Below are positions 49,958 to 59,215 of a stretch of 64,000 nucleotides of DNA, one piece after another. Source of the stretch: Sandaracinaceae bacterium (GTDB lineage: Bacteria; Myxococcota_A; Polyangia; Polyangiales; JADJQN01); contig JADJQN010000001.1 of NCBI GenBank assembly GCA_016712745.1, positions 930,001 through 994,000 of the forward strand, written 5' to 3'. Under the pieces are notes generated by a model, which searched no databases, had not been told where the DNA came from, and was given only the letters and a program-made list of their open reading frames with translations. Made by a program: the position numbers and the translations under genes. Position 1 is the first letter of the stretch. The number at the start of each line of letters is the position of its first letter.

Positions 49958-51445
49958 ATGGTTCCCACGTTTTCAGCTAAGAGCTATGAGTTCGCGACCT
50001 ACGTGCCTGCCCGAAACTATATCGGCGGCGAGTTTCAGGACGCCAAGAGCGGCAAATCGATCCCGGTCATCAATCCGCGACATGGCAAGGCCATCTCGAA
50101 TGTCGTGATGTCGGGCAAAGCCGATGTCGACGCGGCAGTGGCAGCAGCGAAGGCGGCCTTCCCCGCTTGGCGTGATGTTCCGATTCGCGATCGCGCTCAG
50201 GTCTTCTACAAGCTGCGTGAGCTCCTTCATAAGAATCTCGAAGAGATGGCATGGCTCGTCTCGCACGAAAACGGCAAGACCTACGAAGAGTCGGTCGCCA
50301 GCGTGCTCAAGAGCATCGAGTGCATCGAATTCGGATGCTCGTTGCCCAACATGGCAGCCGGCACGCAACTCGACGTGAGCCGCGGTGTGAACTGCCAAGT
50401 GGTTTACGAGCCGCTCGGCGTCGTCGCCGGCATCACGCCCTTCAACTTCCCGATCATGGTTCCCATGTGGATGCTTCCGCAGGCGATCATTGGCGGCAAC
50501 ACCTTCGTATTGAAGCCGAGCGAGCAGGTCCCCCTTTGCTCGCAGCGTCTCGCGGGCATGTTCAAGGAAGCCGGCCTTCCCGATGGCGTCTTCAACATCA
50601 TCAACGGCGGTCAAGAGTCCGTTGAAGCGCTTTGCGACAACGAAGACATCGCCGCGATGGCGTTCGTCGGATCGACGCGCGTCGGCAAGCTCGTCTACGC
50701 ACGCGGCGCGCAAACGGGCAAGGCTATGCTTTGCTTGGGCGGCGCGAAGAACCACCTCATCGTGGTGCCGGATGCGGACGTCGCTGTCACGGCGGAGAAC
50801 GTTGTTGCATCGTTCACTGGCTGCGCTGGTCAGCGTTGCATGGCGGCATCGGTGCTTCTCGCCGTCGGTGACGTGGACCACATCATCACCGCCATCAAGG
50901 CGCGCGCGGAAAAGCTCGTCACTGGCAAGGACATCGGCGCGATCACGAGCGAGCCGGCGCGAGATCGCATCAACGGCTACATCAACGACGCCGAGAAAAA
51001 GGGCGCCAAAGTCATCGTCGATGGCCGCAAACAGCGCGGTGGCGACGAAGGCTATTGGGTTGGCCCGACCATCTTGGATAACGTCTCGGCCGACCTTCCC
51101 GCAGCACGCGAAGAAATCTTTGGCCCAGTACTTTCAATCGTACGCGTCAAGACACTCGATGAAGCTATCAAGATCGAGAACTCCAATCCTTACGGCAACG
51201 CGTCTGCGGTTTACACGACAAGCGGCGACGTCGCGCGTCGCGTGATGAACGAAGTGTCCGCCGGCATGTGCGGAGTCAACGTCGGCGTGCCGGTTCCCCG
51301 TGAGCCCTTTGGCTTTGGCGGATGGAACGATTCGAAGTTCGGCAGTGGCGACCTCACCGGCTGGGATGGTTTCCGCTTCTGGACACGCGCTCGCAAGATC
51401 ACCACCAAGTGGTCGTTGCAAAAAGACCAGACCTGGATGTCCTGA
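49958..51445 (+). CDS. mmsA: CoA-acylating methylmalonate/malonate semialdehyde dehydrogenase
   Basis: A 495-residue aldehyde dehydrogenase of the MmsA branch. The catalytic Cys sits in SFTGCAGQRCMAASVLLAVG, preceded by GITPFNFPIMVPMWMLPQAI, FVGSTRVGKLVYARG and GGAKNHLIVVPDADV, and the C-terminus has NVGVPVPREPFGFGGWNDSKFG. GGAG 8 bases before ATG 49958 decides the start. With the aminotransferase downstream it would turn (methyl)malonate semialdehyde into acetyl-CoA or propionyl-CoA, the last step of pyrimidine catabolism. It heads the mmsA-aminotransferase-preT-preA cluster. Confidence 0.94.
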   Translation: MVPTFSAKSYEFATYVPARNYIGGEFQDAKSGKSIPVINPRHGKAISNVVMSGKADVDAAVAAAKAAFPAWRDVPIRDRAQVFYKLRELLHKNLEEMAWLVSHENGKTYEESVASVLKSIECIEFGCSLPNMAAGTQLDVSRGVNCQVVYEPLGVVAGITPFNFPIMVPMWMLPQAIIGGNTFVLKPSEQVPLCSQRLAGMFKEAGLPDGVFNIINGGQESVEALCDNEDIAAMAFVGSTRVGKLVYARGAQTGKAMLCLGGAKNHLIVVPDADVAVTAENVVASFTGCAGQRCMAASVLLAVGDVDHIITAIKARAEKLVTGKDIGAITSEPARDRINGYINDAEKKGAKVIVDGRKQRGGDEGYWVGPTILDNVSADLPAAREEIFGPVLSIVRVKTLDEAIKIENSNPYGNASAVYTTSGDVARRVMNEVSAGMCGVNVGVPVPREPFGFGGWNDSKFGSGDLTGWDGFRFWTRARKITTKWSLQKDQTWMS

Positions 51446-51455
51446 GGGGAATGCA

Positions 51456-52776
51456 ATGAACGGCGAAGAAATGAAGCGGCTGTGCTTGGAGCACACGCTG
51501 TATCCGTGGGCTGCAACCGGCAAAGTGAATCCCCTTCCGATCGAAAGAGCGGAGGGCATCTACATCTACGACACCGACGGCAAGCGCTACATCGACTTCA
51601 ATAGTCAGTTGATGAGCGTGAACATCGGGCACTCGCACCCCAAGGTGATTGCCGCGATGAAGGCGCAGCTTGATAAGCTGATCTACGTTTATCCGGGCAC
51701 AGCGACGGAAGCGCGCGCGCGTTTGGGCAAGAAGCTCGCAGACCTTACGCCCGGCAATATCAACACCTTCTTCTTCACACTTGGCGGCGCCGAGGCGAAC
51801 GAGAACGCGATCAAAGCGGCACGCGGATACACTGGCCGCTTCAAGATCCTGAGCCGCTATCGCAGCTACCATGGCGCAACCAACGCCACGATGATGCTGA
51901 CCGGCGACCCCCGTCGTTGGCCGAGCGAGCCGGGAGCACCGGGATTCATCCACGTGATGGATCCGGTTCCCTACAACTATTCGTTTGGTGCAACGCCCGA
52001 AGAGATCACGAAGAAGAACCTCGAGTATCTCGAGGAAGTGATCATGTACGAGAACCCCCAAAGCATCGCGGCGATGTTCATCGAGACGGTTACAGGCACG
52101 AACGGCGTACTTGCACCGCCGCCCGGCTACTTGAAGGGCTTGAAGGCGCTTGCTCTCGAAGCACGGCATCTTGCTCGTGTGCGATGAAGTGATGGCGGGC
52201 TGGGGACGCACCGGTAAGCGCTTTGCGTTCGAGCACGGCGACATCGTTCCCGACATCGTTACGATGGCGAAGGGTTTGACGAGCAGCTACTTCCCGCTGG
52301 GAGCCATGGGCGTCTCCGATCCGATTGCGCAGCACTTCCGCGACAACGTGTTCTGGGGCGGACTTACGTACAACTCGCATCCACTTGGGCTCGCAACGGC
52401 CGAAGCTGTCATCGACGTCACGATCGGCGAGGGAATGGTCGAGAACGCAGCGAAGCTCGAGAGCGTGATGCGCTCCGAGATGGATCGTTTGAAAGCCAAG
52501 CATCGCTCCGTGAAGGAGGGACGCTGCATCGGTCTCTTCGGAATGATCGACCTTCAGAAAAACAGCAAGGGCGAAGCGATTGCTCCTTACAACGGCGCGC
52601 ACCCGGCGATGGGCAAGCTCGCGAACAAGTTCCTCGAGAACGGTCTCTTCACGTTCACGCGCTGGAACAACTTCACCTGCAATCCGCCCTTGTGCATAAC
52701 CAAGGACCAGTTGCTCGAAGCATTCGATATCGTCGACCGCAGCCTTTCGGTCACGGACGAAGCGTTCGAGGGTTGA
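51456..52776 (+). pseudogene. Class III aminotransferase, frameshifted (beta-alanine aminotransferase-like)
   Basis: Two overlapping frames form one PLP-dependent aminotransferase. The first (51456-52187) runs from GIYIYDTDGKRYIDFNSQLM and SYHGATNATMMLTGDPRR to GYLKGLKAL, then becomes non-homologous. The second (from about 52150) resumes with LLSKHGILLVCDEVMAGWGR, the cofactor Asp, and carries the PLP Lys in TMAKGLTSSYFPLGA. Removing one base near 52149 joins them perfectly. Full length would be about 440 residues, normal for the family. It is either a pseudogene or an indel error in the sequence. By context it would transaminate beta-alanine or 3-aminoisobutyrate. Confidence 0.88.
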
Positions 52777-52779
52777 CCC

Positions 52780-54096
52780 ATGACCACCAAGCTTCCGATC
52801 GCACGCTCTGAGAGCGTATTCGAGGACTACAAATCAGCATTGAACGACAGCCAAGCGGCGGTCGAAGCCAACCGCTGTTTGTATTGTTACGACGCGCCGT
52901 GCATCAAGGCGTGCCCGACCGAGATCAACATTCCGGAATTTATTCGCAAGATCGCAACGAACAATGTGCGCGGTTCAGCGAAGACGATTTTTGATTCGAA
53001 CATCCTCGGCATGAGCTGCGCGCGCGTATGTCCGGTCGAAGTGCTGTGCGTCGGCGACTGCGTGTACAACGCGATGGGCGTGCCACCGATTCAGATCGGT
53101 AAGTTGCAGCGCTACGCAACGGACATTGCCTACGCAAAGAAGTGGCAGTACTACGAAGCGGGCAAGGCCACGGGCAAGTCAGTCGGCTTGATTGGCGCGG
53201 GGCCTGCGTCGCTCGCGGCAGCCCACGAACTTCGTCGTTACGGTCATGCGTGCACGGTATACGAGAAGCGCGATGTCGTTGGCGGCCTGAACACCACCGG
53301 CGTCGCGCCCTATAAGATGAAGGCTGATCGCGCAGTCGACGAAGTGGAGTGGATCCTTTCGATCGGCGGAATCGACGTAAAGACGGGCGTCTCGATTCCG
53401 GACGACGTGAGCTGGGACGAGCTCGCGAAAAAGCACAACGCGCTCTTTCTCGGATTCGGTCTCGGACCCGACAGCGAGCTACGCGTGCCGGGGCAGGATT
53501 TTGGCGGCGTATACGGCGCAGTCGACTACATCGAGAAGATGAAGCTCGGCCTGGTCTCCGTCGCTGACGTGAAGCATGCGGTCGTTGTGGGCGGCGGCAA
53601 TACGGCCATCGACGCGGTACGCGAACTGCGCGGACTTGGCATCGAATCGGTGACCATGATCTATCGCGGCGTTGAAATAGGCATGAGCGGCTACCAGCAC
53701 GAATGGAACGCTGCCAAGGAAGAAGGCGTCCGTGCGTTGTGGCGTACGCTGCCGACCGCTTTCGATGGCCGAGACGGTCGGGTGAGTGGAGTGCGCTGTA
53801 TTTCGCTCGACGATCAGAAGCAGCCCATCAACGGAACGGAGCACGCTCTCCCCGCGCAACTTGTCTTGCTGGCGATCGGCCAAGCAAAACTCGACGCGCT
53901 AGTGAAAGCCATGCCCGATGTGAAGACCGACAAGGGACGCATCGCAGTCGACGCAAACGGCTTCACGGGGCGCAAAGGCGTATTCGCCGGCGGCGACGCC
54001 GCGAACGGCGGCAAAGAAGTTGTGAACGCAGCAGCTGAGGGCAAGCGCGCGGCGCGTGCCATTCACGAATATCTCGTAGGCGGAGGCTCGCAGTGA
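52780..54096 (+). CDS. preT: Dihydropyrimidine dehydrogenase subunit PreT-like (FAD, Fe-S)
   Basis: A 438-residue electron-transfer subunit homologous to the N-terminal half of mammalian DPD. Cys clusters for [4Fe-4S] centres lie at the N-terminus (CLYCYDAPCIKACP, MSCARVCPVEVLCVGDC). FAD- and NAD-binding Rossmann motifs follow (GLIGAGPASLAAAHELRR, AVVVGGGNTAIDAVRELR), and the C-terminus has VFAGGDAANGGKEVVNAA. It passes electrons from NAD(P)H to PreA for uracil/thymine reduction. It starts 3 bases after the aminotransferase and overlaps preA by ATGA-type coupling. Confidence 0.93.
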   Translation: MTTKLPIARSESVFEDYKSALNDSQAAVEANRCLYCYDAPCIKACPTEINIPEFIRKIATNNVRGSAKTIFDSNILGMSCARVCPVEVLCVGDCVYNAMGVPPIQIGKLQRYATDIAYAKKWQYYEAGKATGKSVGLIGAGPASLAAAHELRRYGHACTVYEKRDVVGGLNTTGVAPYKMKADRAVDEVEWILSIGGIDVKTGVSIPDDVSWDELAKKHNALFLGFGLGPDSELRVPGQDFGGVYGAVDYIEKMKLGLVSVADVKHAVVVGGGNTAIDAVRELRGLGIESVTMIYRGVEIGMSGYQHEWNAAKEEGVRALWRTLPTAFDGRDGRVSGVRCISLDDQKQPINGTEHALPAQLVLLAIGQAKLDALVKAMPDVKTDKGRIAVDANGFTGRKGVFAGGDAANGGKEVVNAAAEGKRAARAIHEYLVGGGSQ

Positions 54097-55493
54097 CCGA
54101 CATTACTTCGAACTGCGGCGGAATCATTTCGCCGAATCCGTTCTGGCTTGCATCCGCGCCGCCGACAAACTCCGGTCCGCAGATCATGCGCGCCTTCGAC
54201 GCTGGTTGGGGCGGTGCTGTGTGGAAGACGCTGGGTCAGCCCATTCAAAACGTTTCGAGTCGCTTCGGCGCAACGACGTGGAAGAACAATCGCGGCGTCG
54301 GCTTCAACAACATCGAGCTCATCACGGATCGTCCGCTCGAATCGAACTTCCGCGAAATCTACGAAGTGAAGAAGAAGTACCCGAAGCACTCTGTGATCGT
54401 CTCCCTCATGGTGGAGACACGCGAAGAATGGAAAGAGTTCATTCAGCGCTCAATCGACGCCGGGGCGGATGGGCTCGAGCTCAACTTCGGCTGCCCGCAC
54501 GGCATGTGCGAACGAGGCATGGGCTCAGCCGTGGGCCAAGAGCCCAAGGTAAATGAGCGCATCACGAGTTGGGCCAAAGAGTTTTCGACGATCCCCGTGT
54601 TGATCAAGCTCACGCCCAATGTCTCAGACATTCGCCCGCATGGTCTCGCCGCAAAGCGCGGCGGCGCGGATGGCGTCACACTCATCAACACGATCAAGAG
54701 CATCATCGGCGTGAACATCGACACCTTCGTTCCTGAGCCGAGCGTCGGCAACGCTTCCTCGAACGGTGGTTATTGCGGCGCAGCGGTAAAACCGATCGCG
54801 CTCCATATGGTGGCGCAGCTCGCGCGTGAGAAGGAATTTGGGATTCCGATCAGCGGGATCGGCGGCATCACGAACTGGCGGGACGCAGTGGAGTTTTTGC
54901 TTCTCGGCTCATCCAACGTGCAGGTCTGCACGGAAGTTATGTTGCGCGGCTATCGCATTGTGGAAGACATGATCGAAGGTCTCACCACGTACATGCGTGA
55001 GAAGAACTTCGCGAAGCTCGACGACTTCATCGGCAAGTCGCTTCCCTCGTACTCCGAGTGGGGCGATTTGAATCTCAACTACGAGACAGTCGCTAAGATC
55101 AACGCCGACAAATGCATTGGCTGCCAGCTATGCATGGTCGCGTGCCACGACGGCGCACATCAGTGCATTCATCCGAATCCGAACGGCTCACGCGTGCCGG
55201 TGGTTGATGAAGCGGAATGCGTTGGATGCAACCTCTGCCAGATCGTCTGTCCGGTCGTTGATTGCATCGACATGGTCGCAGTGGCGAACGGTTTCAAACC
55301 AGCGTCGTGGAACAATCACATCGAAGCGGGTGCACTGCTTCGTCCCAAAAGGGATCGCACTAGGATTCGTCGCCGTGGCTGTGCACGATCCAAAATCGAT
55401 TATCTGGATCGGGTACACGACGCACTACCGCGGCGGCAGCGAGAAGTTCGCACGCGCGGCGGTGACGCTGGCCGAAGAGCTACGCGCCCTTGA
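54093..55493 (+). CDS. preA: Dihydropyrimidine dehydrogenase subunit PreA-like, aberrant C-terminus
   Basis: A 466-residue catalytic subunit. The FMN barrel shows GVGFNNIELITDRP, ELNFGCPHGMCERGMG, IKLTPNVSDIRPH, GGYCGAAVKPIALHMV and ISGIGGITNWRDAVEFLLLGSSNVQVCT. The C-terminal ferredoxin part has CIGCQLCMVACHDGAHQC and CVGCNLCQIVCPVVDC. After FKPASWNNHIEAG, where homologues end, the frame continues with about 50 Arg-rich residues and overlaps the next gene by 119 bases. The tail probably results from loss of the normal stop by an indel. Confidence 0.9.
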   Translation: MTDITSNCGGIISPNPFWLASAPPTNSGPQIMRAFDAGWGGAVWKTLGQPIQNVSSRFGATTWKNNRGVGFNNIELITDRPLESNFREIYEVKKKYPKHSVIVSLMVETREEWKEFIQRSIDAGADGLELNFGCPHGMCERGMGSAVGQEPKVNERITSWAKEFSTIPVLIKLTPNVSDIRPHGLAAKRGGADGVTLINTIKSIIGVNIDTFVPEPSVGNASSNGGYCGAAVKPIALHMVAQLAREKEFGIPISGIGGITNWRDAVEFLLLGSSNVQVCTEVMLRGYRIVEDMIEGLTTYMREKNFAKLDDFIGKSLPSYSEWGDLNLNYETVAKINADKCIGCQLCMVACHDGAHQCIHPNPNGSRVPVVDEAECVGCNLCQIVCPVVDCIDMVAVANGFKPASWNNHIEAGALLRPKRDRTRIRRRGCARSKIDYLDRVHDALPRRQREVRTRGGDAGRRATRP

Positions 55494-56712
55494 CCCAACG
55501 CGCCGCGTGCTTGTGAAGCCGCTTCGCCAGAAGCACGAGTTCGTGAGTGAGATGCGCGACCTGCATCGCGAGGGGCTGAGCATCGCTGAGCTTCACTTCA
55601 TCGGACACTCAGGGATGTACGGCATCATGTTCGGCAGCACGGGGTGGCCAGAGCAGTTTAGCCCGCACGAGTGGCGGGAGATGCTCATTCCATTCGCGCC
55701 TAATGCCGTCGCATATTTTCATGCTTGCCGTACGGCTCGCTGGTTTGCACCGTTCTTCGCGCGCACCTTCGGCGTGACAACGTTCGGGCACCGGCTCTAC
55801 ACAACCGTATCCACGCGCAAGGACAGATTCGCTTGGGAAGCGCGGCGCGTGGGCCAGGGCGACACGTTTCCCCTCTACATCATCGCTTGCGTAGGGCGAA
55901 AATCGCATGGCCTCCCGGGGAGCTTGCGCAAATACCTGCTCGGCACGCCCGCGCAACCGATGACCGAGTGTCGCCCCGCCAGGGTGGTCGGAGATCCGTC
56001 ATACGATGCGGTCGCAAGCCTTTACGATAAAGCATTCGAAGATATCCGCGTGCGTCGTGACGAATGGAAATGGATATCCGCACACATTCCTACGGGCAGC
56101 AGACCGCGTGTACTCGACATCGGATGCGGCAATGGAGCTCTCCTGCGCGCACTCGCCGAGCGAATCGGCGCTAGTGTCGGAGTCGATGCATCGAGTGGCA
56201 TGATCGACAAAGCGGTGGCTAACTCGCGTTCACATCGAAACTTACGCTTCCAAACGATCGACGGCCCCACTCTTCCTTTCGCCGATGGAAGCTTCGATGT
56301 GGTTACGTCGTTCTTATCGTTTCGATATCTCGACTGGGATCCGATCCTCAAAGAGATCCATCGCGTGCTCGCGCCCCGCGGACGCTTTCTGGTGGTCGAC
56401 ATGGTCGCAAAACCCCTCGAGCCGCGCGACGCACTCACACTAGTGCGGTCGGCGTGGGTGCACGCCACGCGCCCTTACCTGGACCGAGCGTTCGATCAGA
56501 ATCTTCGAACGCTTACTTCGCATCCCGCGTGGAAGAAGATGCTCGAGCACAATCCGATACGTGCCGAGCACGAGTACCGCTGGTTTTTGGAGAGTCGTTT
56601 CCCGGGACAGAAGCTCGAGACGCTTACGGTAGGTCGCACCCAACGCCTGGTTGCATTCGATGCGGGTCCAAAATCTGATTCGTGGCTACTCGCGCCCATG
56701 AGTTTCCCGTGA
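55375..56712 (+). CDS. Caspase-like domain fused to a class I SAM methyltransferase (putative)
   Basis: A 445-residue protein with GTG start (55375 or 55381). The N-terminal 190 residues contain a putative His/Cys pair: His78 in LHFIGHSGMYG and Cys118 in AYFHACRTARWF, reminiscent of the HG and QACRG motifs of caspase-like peptidases. Residues 205-435 are a Methyltransf_11-type domain with VLDIGCGNGALLRAL (motif I), GVDASSGMI and FDVVTSFLSFRYLDWD. Its stop overlaps the racemase start (GTGA). The domain names are inferred from motifs; the methyltransferase is certain, the caspase-like half is not. Confidence 0.7.
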   Translation: MAVHDPKSIIWIGYTTHYRGGSEKFARAAVTLAEELRALDPTRRVLVKPLRQKHEFVSEMRDLHREGLSIAELHFIGHSGMYGIMFGSTGWPEQFSPHEWREMLIPFAPNAVAYFHACRTARWFAPFFARTFGVTTFGHRLYTTVSTRKDRFAWEARRVGQGDTFPLYIIACVGRKSHGLPGSLRKYLLGTPAQPMTECRPARVVGDPSYDAVASLYDKAFEDIRVRRDEWKWISAHIPTGSRPRVLDIGCGNGALLRALAERIGASVGVDASSGMIDKAVANSRSHRNLRFQTIDGPTLPFADGSFDVVTSFLSFRYLDWDPILKEIHRVLAPRGRFLVVDMVAKPLEPRDALTLVRSAWVHATRPYLDRAFDQNLRTLTSHPAWKKMLEHNPIRAEHEYRWFLESRFPGQKLETLTVGRTQRLVAFDAGPKSDSWLLAPMSFP

Positions 56713-57428
56713 AGCATCTCGGCGTGATCGACTGGGGTATCGGCGGCGTATCGGTGTTGCGCGAGTTGCAGAGCAAATTTCCGCGGACCTCATTTACTTA
56801 CTACTCCGATACAGGTGCGCCGCCGTACGGCACTCTTTCCCATAGTGCGCTGACGCAGCGGCTCGAGGTCGTTGTTGACCGCCTCGTAGCCCGCGGCGTG
56901 GACGGGGTCGTTCTCGCATGCAACGCCGCGTCTACGGTACTCATGCGCGGCGTGACCTTTTCCGTGCCAACGCTGGGTATGATTGAGCCCTCAGTGAATC
57001 TCGCCGTAACGAGCCGGGCGAAGCGCATTGGTGTAGTGGGCGGGCGACGCACGATACGCTCTCGCGTCTATCGCAACGCGTTAGCGGAACGCGGCATCGA
57101 CGTCGTTCAGCGGATAGCGCAACCACTCTCCGCAGCGATTGAGCGTGGGCATTTTCGCACTCCCGCATTTGCGGCGCTGGTTGAGGACATCGTGCGACCG
57201 CTACGCGATGTGGATGCCCTCTTGCTCGCATGCACACACTACCCCGCCGCGCTTGCGGCTTTCGCATTGCACTTACCCGGCGTGCATCTGCTCGATCCAG
57301 CGCGCGAGGTCGCACTCAGTGTGCGCGCGAGGTGGAGCATCAAACCGAGCGAGGCGTCACTCACTATGCTCACGAGCGGCGACAAACGATCCATGCACAG
57401 AAGCGCGCGTCTCGCGTGGGGACGGTAA
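56709..57428 (+). CDS. Asp/Glu racemase-family protein, variant glutamate racemase
   Basis: A 239-residue protein with GTG start overlapping the methyltransferase stop. The MurI blocks are present: GVIDWGIGGVSVLREL, YYSDTGAPPYGTLS, LACNAASTVL and LLACTHYPAAL, so both catalytic cysteines remain. Departures from consensus are DWGI for DSGV and ACNAAS for ACNTAS, and the protein is about 25 residues shorter than usual MurI. It may provide D-glutamate for peptidoglycan or act on another substrate; the gene pairing with the methyltransferase is unusual. Confidence 0.8.
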   Translation: MKHLGVIDWGIGGVSVLRELQSKFPRTSFTYYSDTGAPPYGTLSHSALTQRLEVVVDRLVARGVDGVVLACNAASTVLMRGVTFSVPTLGMIEPSVNLAVTSRAKRIGVVGGRRTIRSRVYRNALAERGIDVVQRIAQPLSAAIERGHFRTPAFAALVEDIVRPLRDVDALLLACTHYPAALAAFALHLPGVHLLDPAREVALSVRARWSIKPSEASLTMLTSGDKRSMHRSARLAWGR

Positions 57429-57493
57429 GTCCGATTGCTATTGAGAGTGCCATAAGCGCTGACGGAGCGGCCGGGTCCATGTACGCTGGTGCA

Positions 57494-59215
57494 ATGCTTC
57501 GACTCGCTCCCTCGACAGCGCTTCTCTTTATCCTCGCCGGCTGCGGCGGCGCAACGCCGGAACCCTCGACGGTTGCAGCCGGCGCAACCAGCTCCCCGGC
57601 GGTGGTCGGCGCGGGCACGTGCGAGAGTCCATTCCTCGCAGCGATAGGTCCGGCCATCCAAGGTGATACGCGCACAAGCGCGTCGAATTCGCTGGCTGGC
57701 ACCTGCGCGGGCGACCAAGGGAGCGAGCAAGTTTACCAAGTGCACGTGAGCTCAGCCGTGCAGCTTACGGCTCAACTTCAATCTACGTTCGATGGCGCGA
57801 TCTATCTGCAGAGCTCGTGCGGTGACATCACCTCCGAGCTTGCCTGCAACGACGACGCAGAAGACATAACGCATTCCTTCCTGACCGCGCTCGTCGAACC
57901 CGGCGACTACTACATCGTCGTGGACGCGTTCGAAGACGGAGCGGGCCTCTATGAGCTAGTTGTCACGACACAGGCAGCACAGCCGATCGCCCAGCTGTGC
58001 TCCGAGGCGCCAGCACTTGTTCCCGGACAAGCGATTACCGGCACGACATCAGGTCACGCAGGCGCATTCTCGGCTCAGTGTGGAGGCAACGCGCCAGGGC
58101 CTGACGCAGTTCACGTGCTGGACATCACCGAGCCGTCGCGGGTGCGCATCAATCAGCAATACGAGGAGTACGACGGCGTTCTCTACATTCGCTCGGACTG
58201 CAACGACCCGGACAGCGAACTGCTCTGCAACGACGATGCGGAAGACCAGTCGCACTCCCGCATCGCGAACACACTTCAGGCTGGTCGCTACTTCGTCTAC
58301 ACGGACGGCTTCACTGCGGCGAGCGCCGGCGAATACACGCTCACGGCAGAAGTTCTGCCAATCGCAGGCGCAGGAGGCGCCGGCGATTCGTGCGCGAACC
58401 CCACCGCCATCGCGATCCACGAAGAGCCATCACCCATCGACACCTTCCCACTGCGCGACGATTACGCCGGAAGTTGCGGAGGACAAGACGGTGCCGATGC
58501 GGTGCTCTCATTCAGTGTTACCGCACGCTCGATCGTGCACATTGCGGCCCTCGACGTGCAAAACCCCGACGCCGTTCTATACGTGCGCAGGCAATGCGCG
58601 GATGCAGCCTCCGAGATGGCGTGCCTGCGCGTGGGGTCCATCGCGCGAGGTGCGAGAGCGCAAAGCATCCATACGCTTCTCGCGCCCGGCGCGTACTTCC
58701 TTTTCGTCGACGGCTTCAATGCAAATGCGTTTGGGTCACTCAAGATTGCCCTCGCCACGACCGATGCTGCGCCGGTAGAAGCCATCTGCCGTCAGGCGCA
58801 GCTGTTGCGCGCCGGCCAGACAGTGAGTGGGACGACCGCCGATTCCGGTGATCACTTTCAAAGCAGCTGCGTTCCTGGCGGAAACGACCGCGCTTATCGC
58901 TTTCAACTGCGCGAACGCAAGCAGGTTCGCTTTGCATTCGCACCGGGCTTCGGCGGCTCGCTCGCCCTTCGTCGGGAATGCGCGACTGGTGCGGACATCA
59001 TTTGCACCAATGGCGAAACGGTGGGCCCAGACGCCGAGCTAACGCTCGAGCGAGGCACGTACTACGTGATTGTCGAGAGCTACAGCAACAATGATGCCGC
59101 GCCGTTCTCTCTCACCGTGACCACAGGCCCGCCCGGCACGCGCCTCGCTCCGCGAAACGATATCGAGGACGCCGGCGGGGACGACGACCGGGACCACAAC
59201 GTCGAGACGCACTAG
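57494..59215 (+). CDS. Lipoprotein with four PPC-like beta-sandwich repeats
   Basis: A 573-residue lipoprotein with lipobox LAGC (signal MLRLAPSTALLFILAGC). Four repeats of about 120 residues follow; each has a Cys-containing strand (LYIRSDCNDPDSEL), the acidic loop CNDDAED in the first two, and a strand such as PGDYYIVVDAF near its end. This matches bacterial pre-peptidase C-terminal (PPC)-like domains. No peptidase is attached. The C-terminus is Asp/Arg-rich. In-frame ATG 57479 is an alternative start. Likely a surface protein. Confidence 0.8.
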   Translation: MLRLAPSTALLFILAGCGGATPEPSTVAAGATSSPAVVGAGTCESPFLAAIGPAIQGDTRTSASNSLAGTCAGDQGSEQVYQVHVSSAVQLTAQLQSTFDGAIYLQSSCGDITSELACNDDAEDITHSFLTALVEPGDYYIVVDAFEDGAGLYELVVTTQAAQPIAQLCSEAPALVPGQAITGTTSGHAGAFSAQCGGNAPGPDAVHVLDITEPSRVRINQQYEEYDGVLYIRSDCNDPDSELLCNDDAEDQSHSRIANTLQAGRYFVYTDGFTAASAGEYTLTAEVLPIAGAGGAGDSCANPTAIAIHEEPSPIDTFPLRDDYAGSCGGQDGADAVLSFSVTARSIVHIAALDVQNPDAVLYVRRQCADAASEMACLRVGSIARGARAQSIHTLLAPGAYFLFVDGFNANAFGSLKIALATTDAAPVEAICRQAQLLRAGQTVSGTTADSGDHFQSSCVPGGNDRAYRFQLRERKQVRFAFAPGFGGSLALRRECATGADIICTNGETVGPDAELTLERGTYYVIVESYSNNDAAPFSLTVTTGPPGTRLAPRNDIEDAGGDDDRDHNVETH

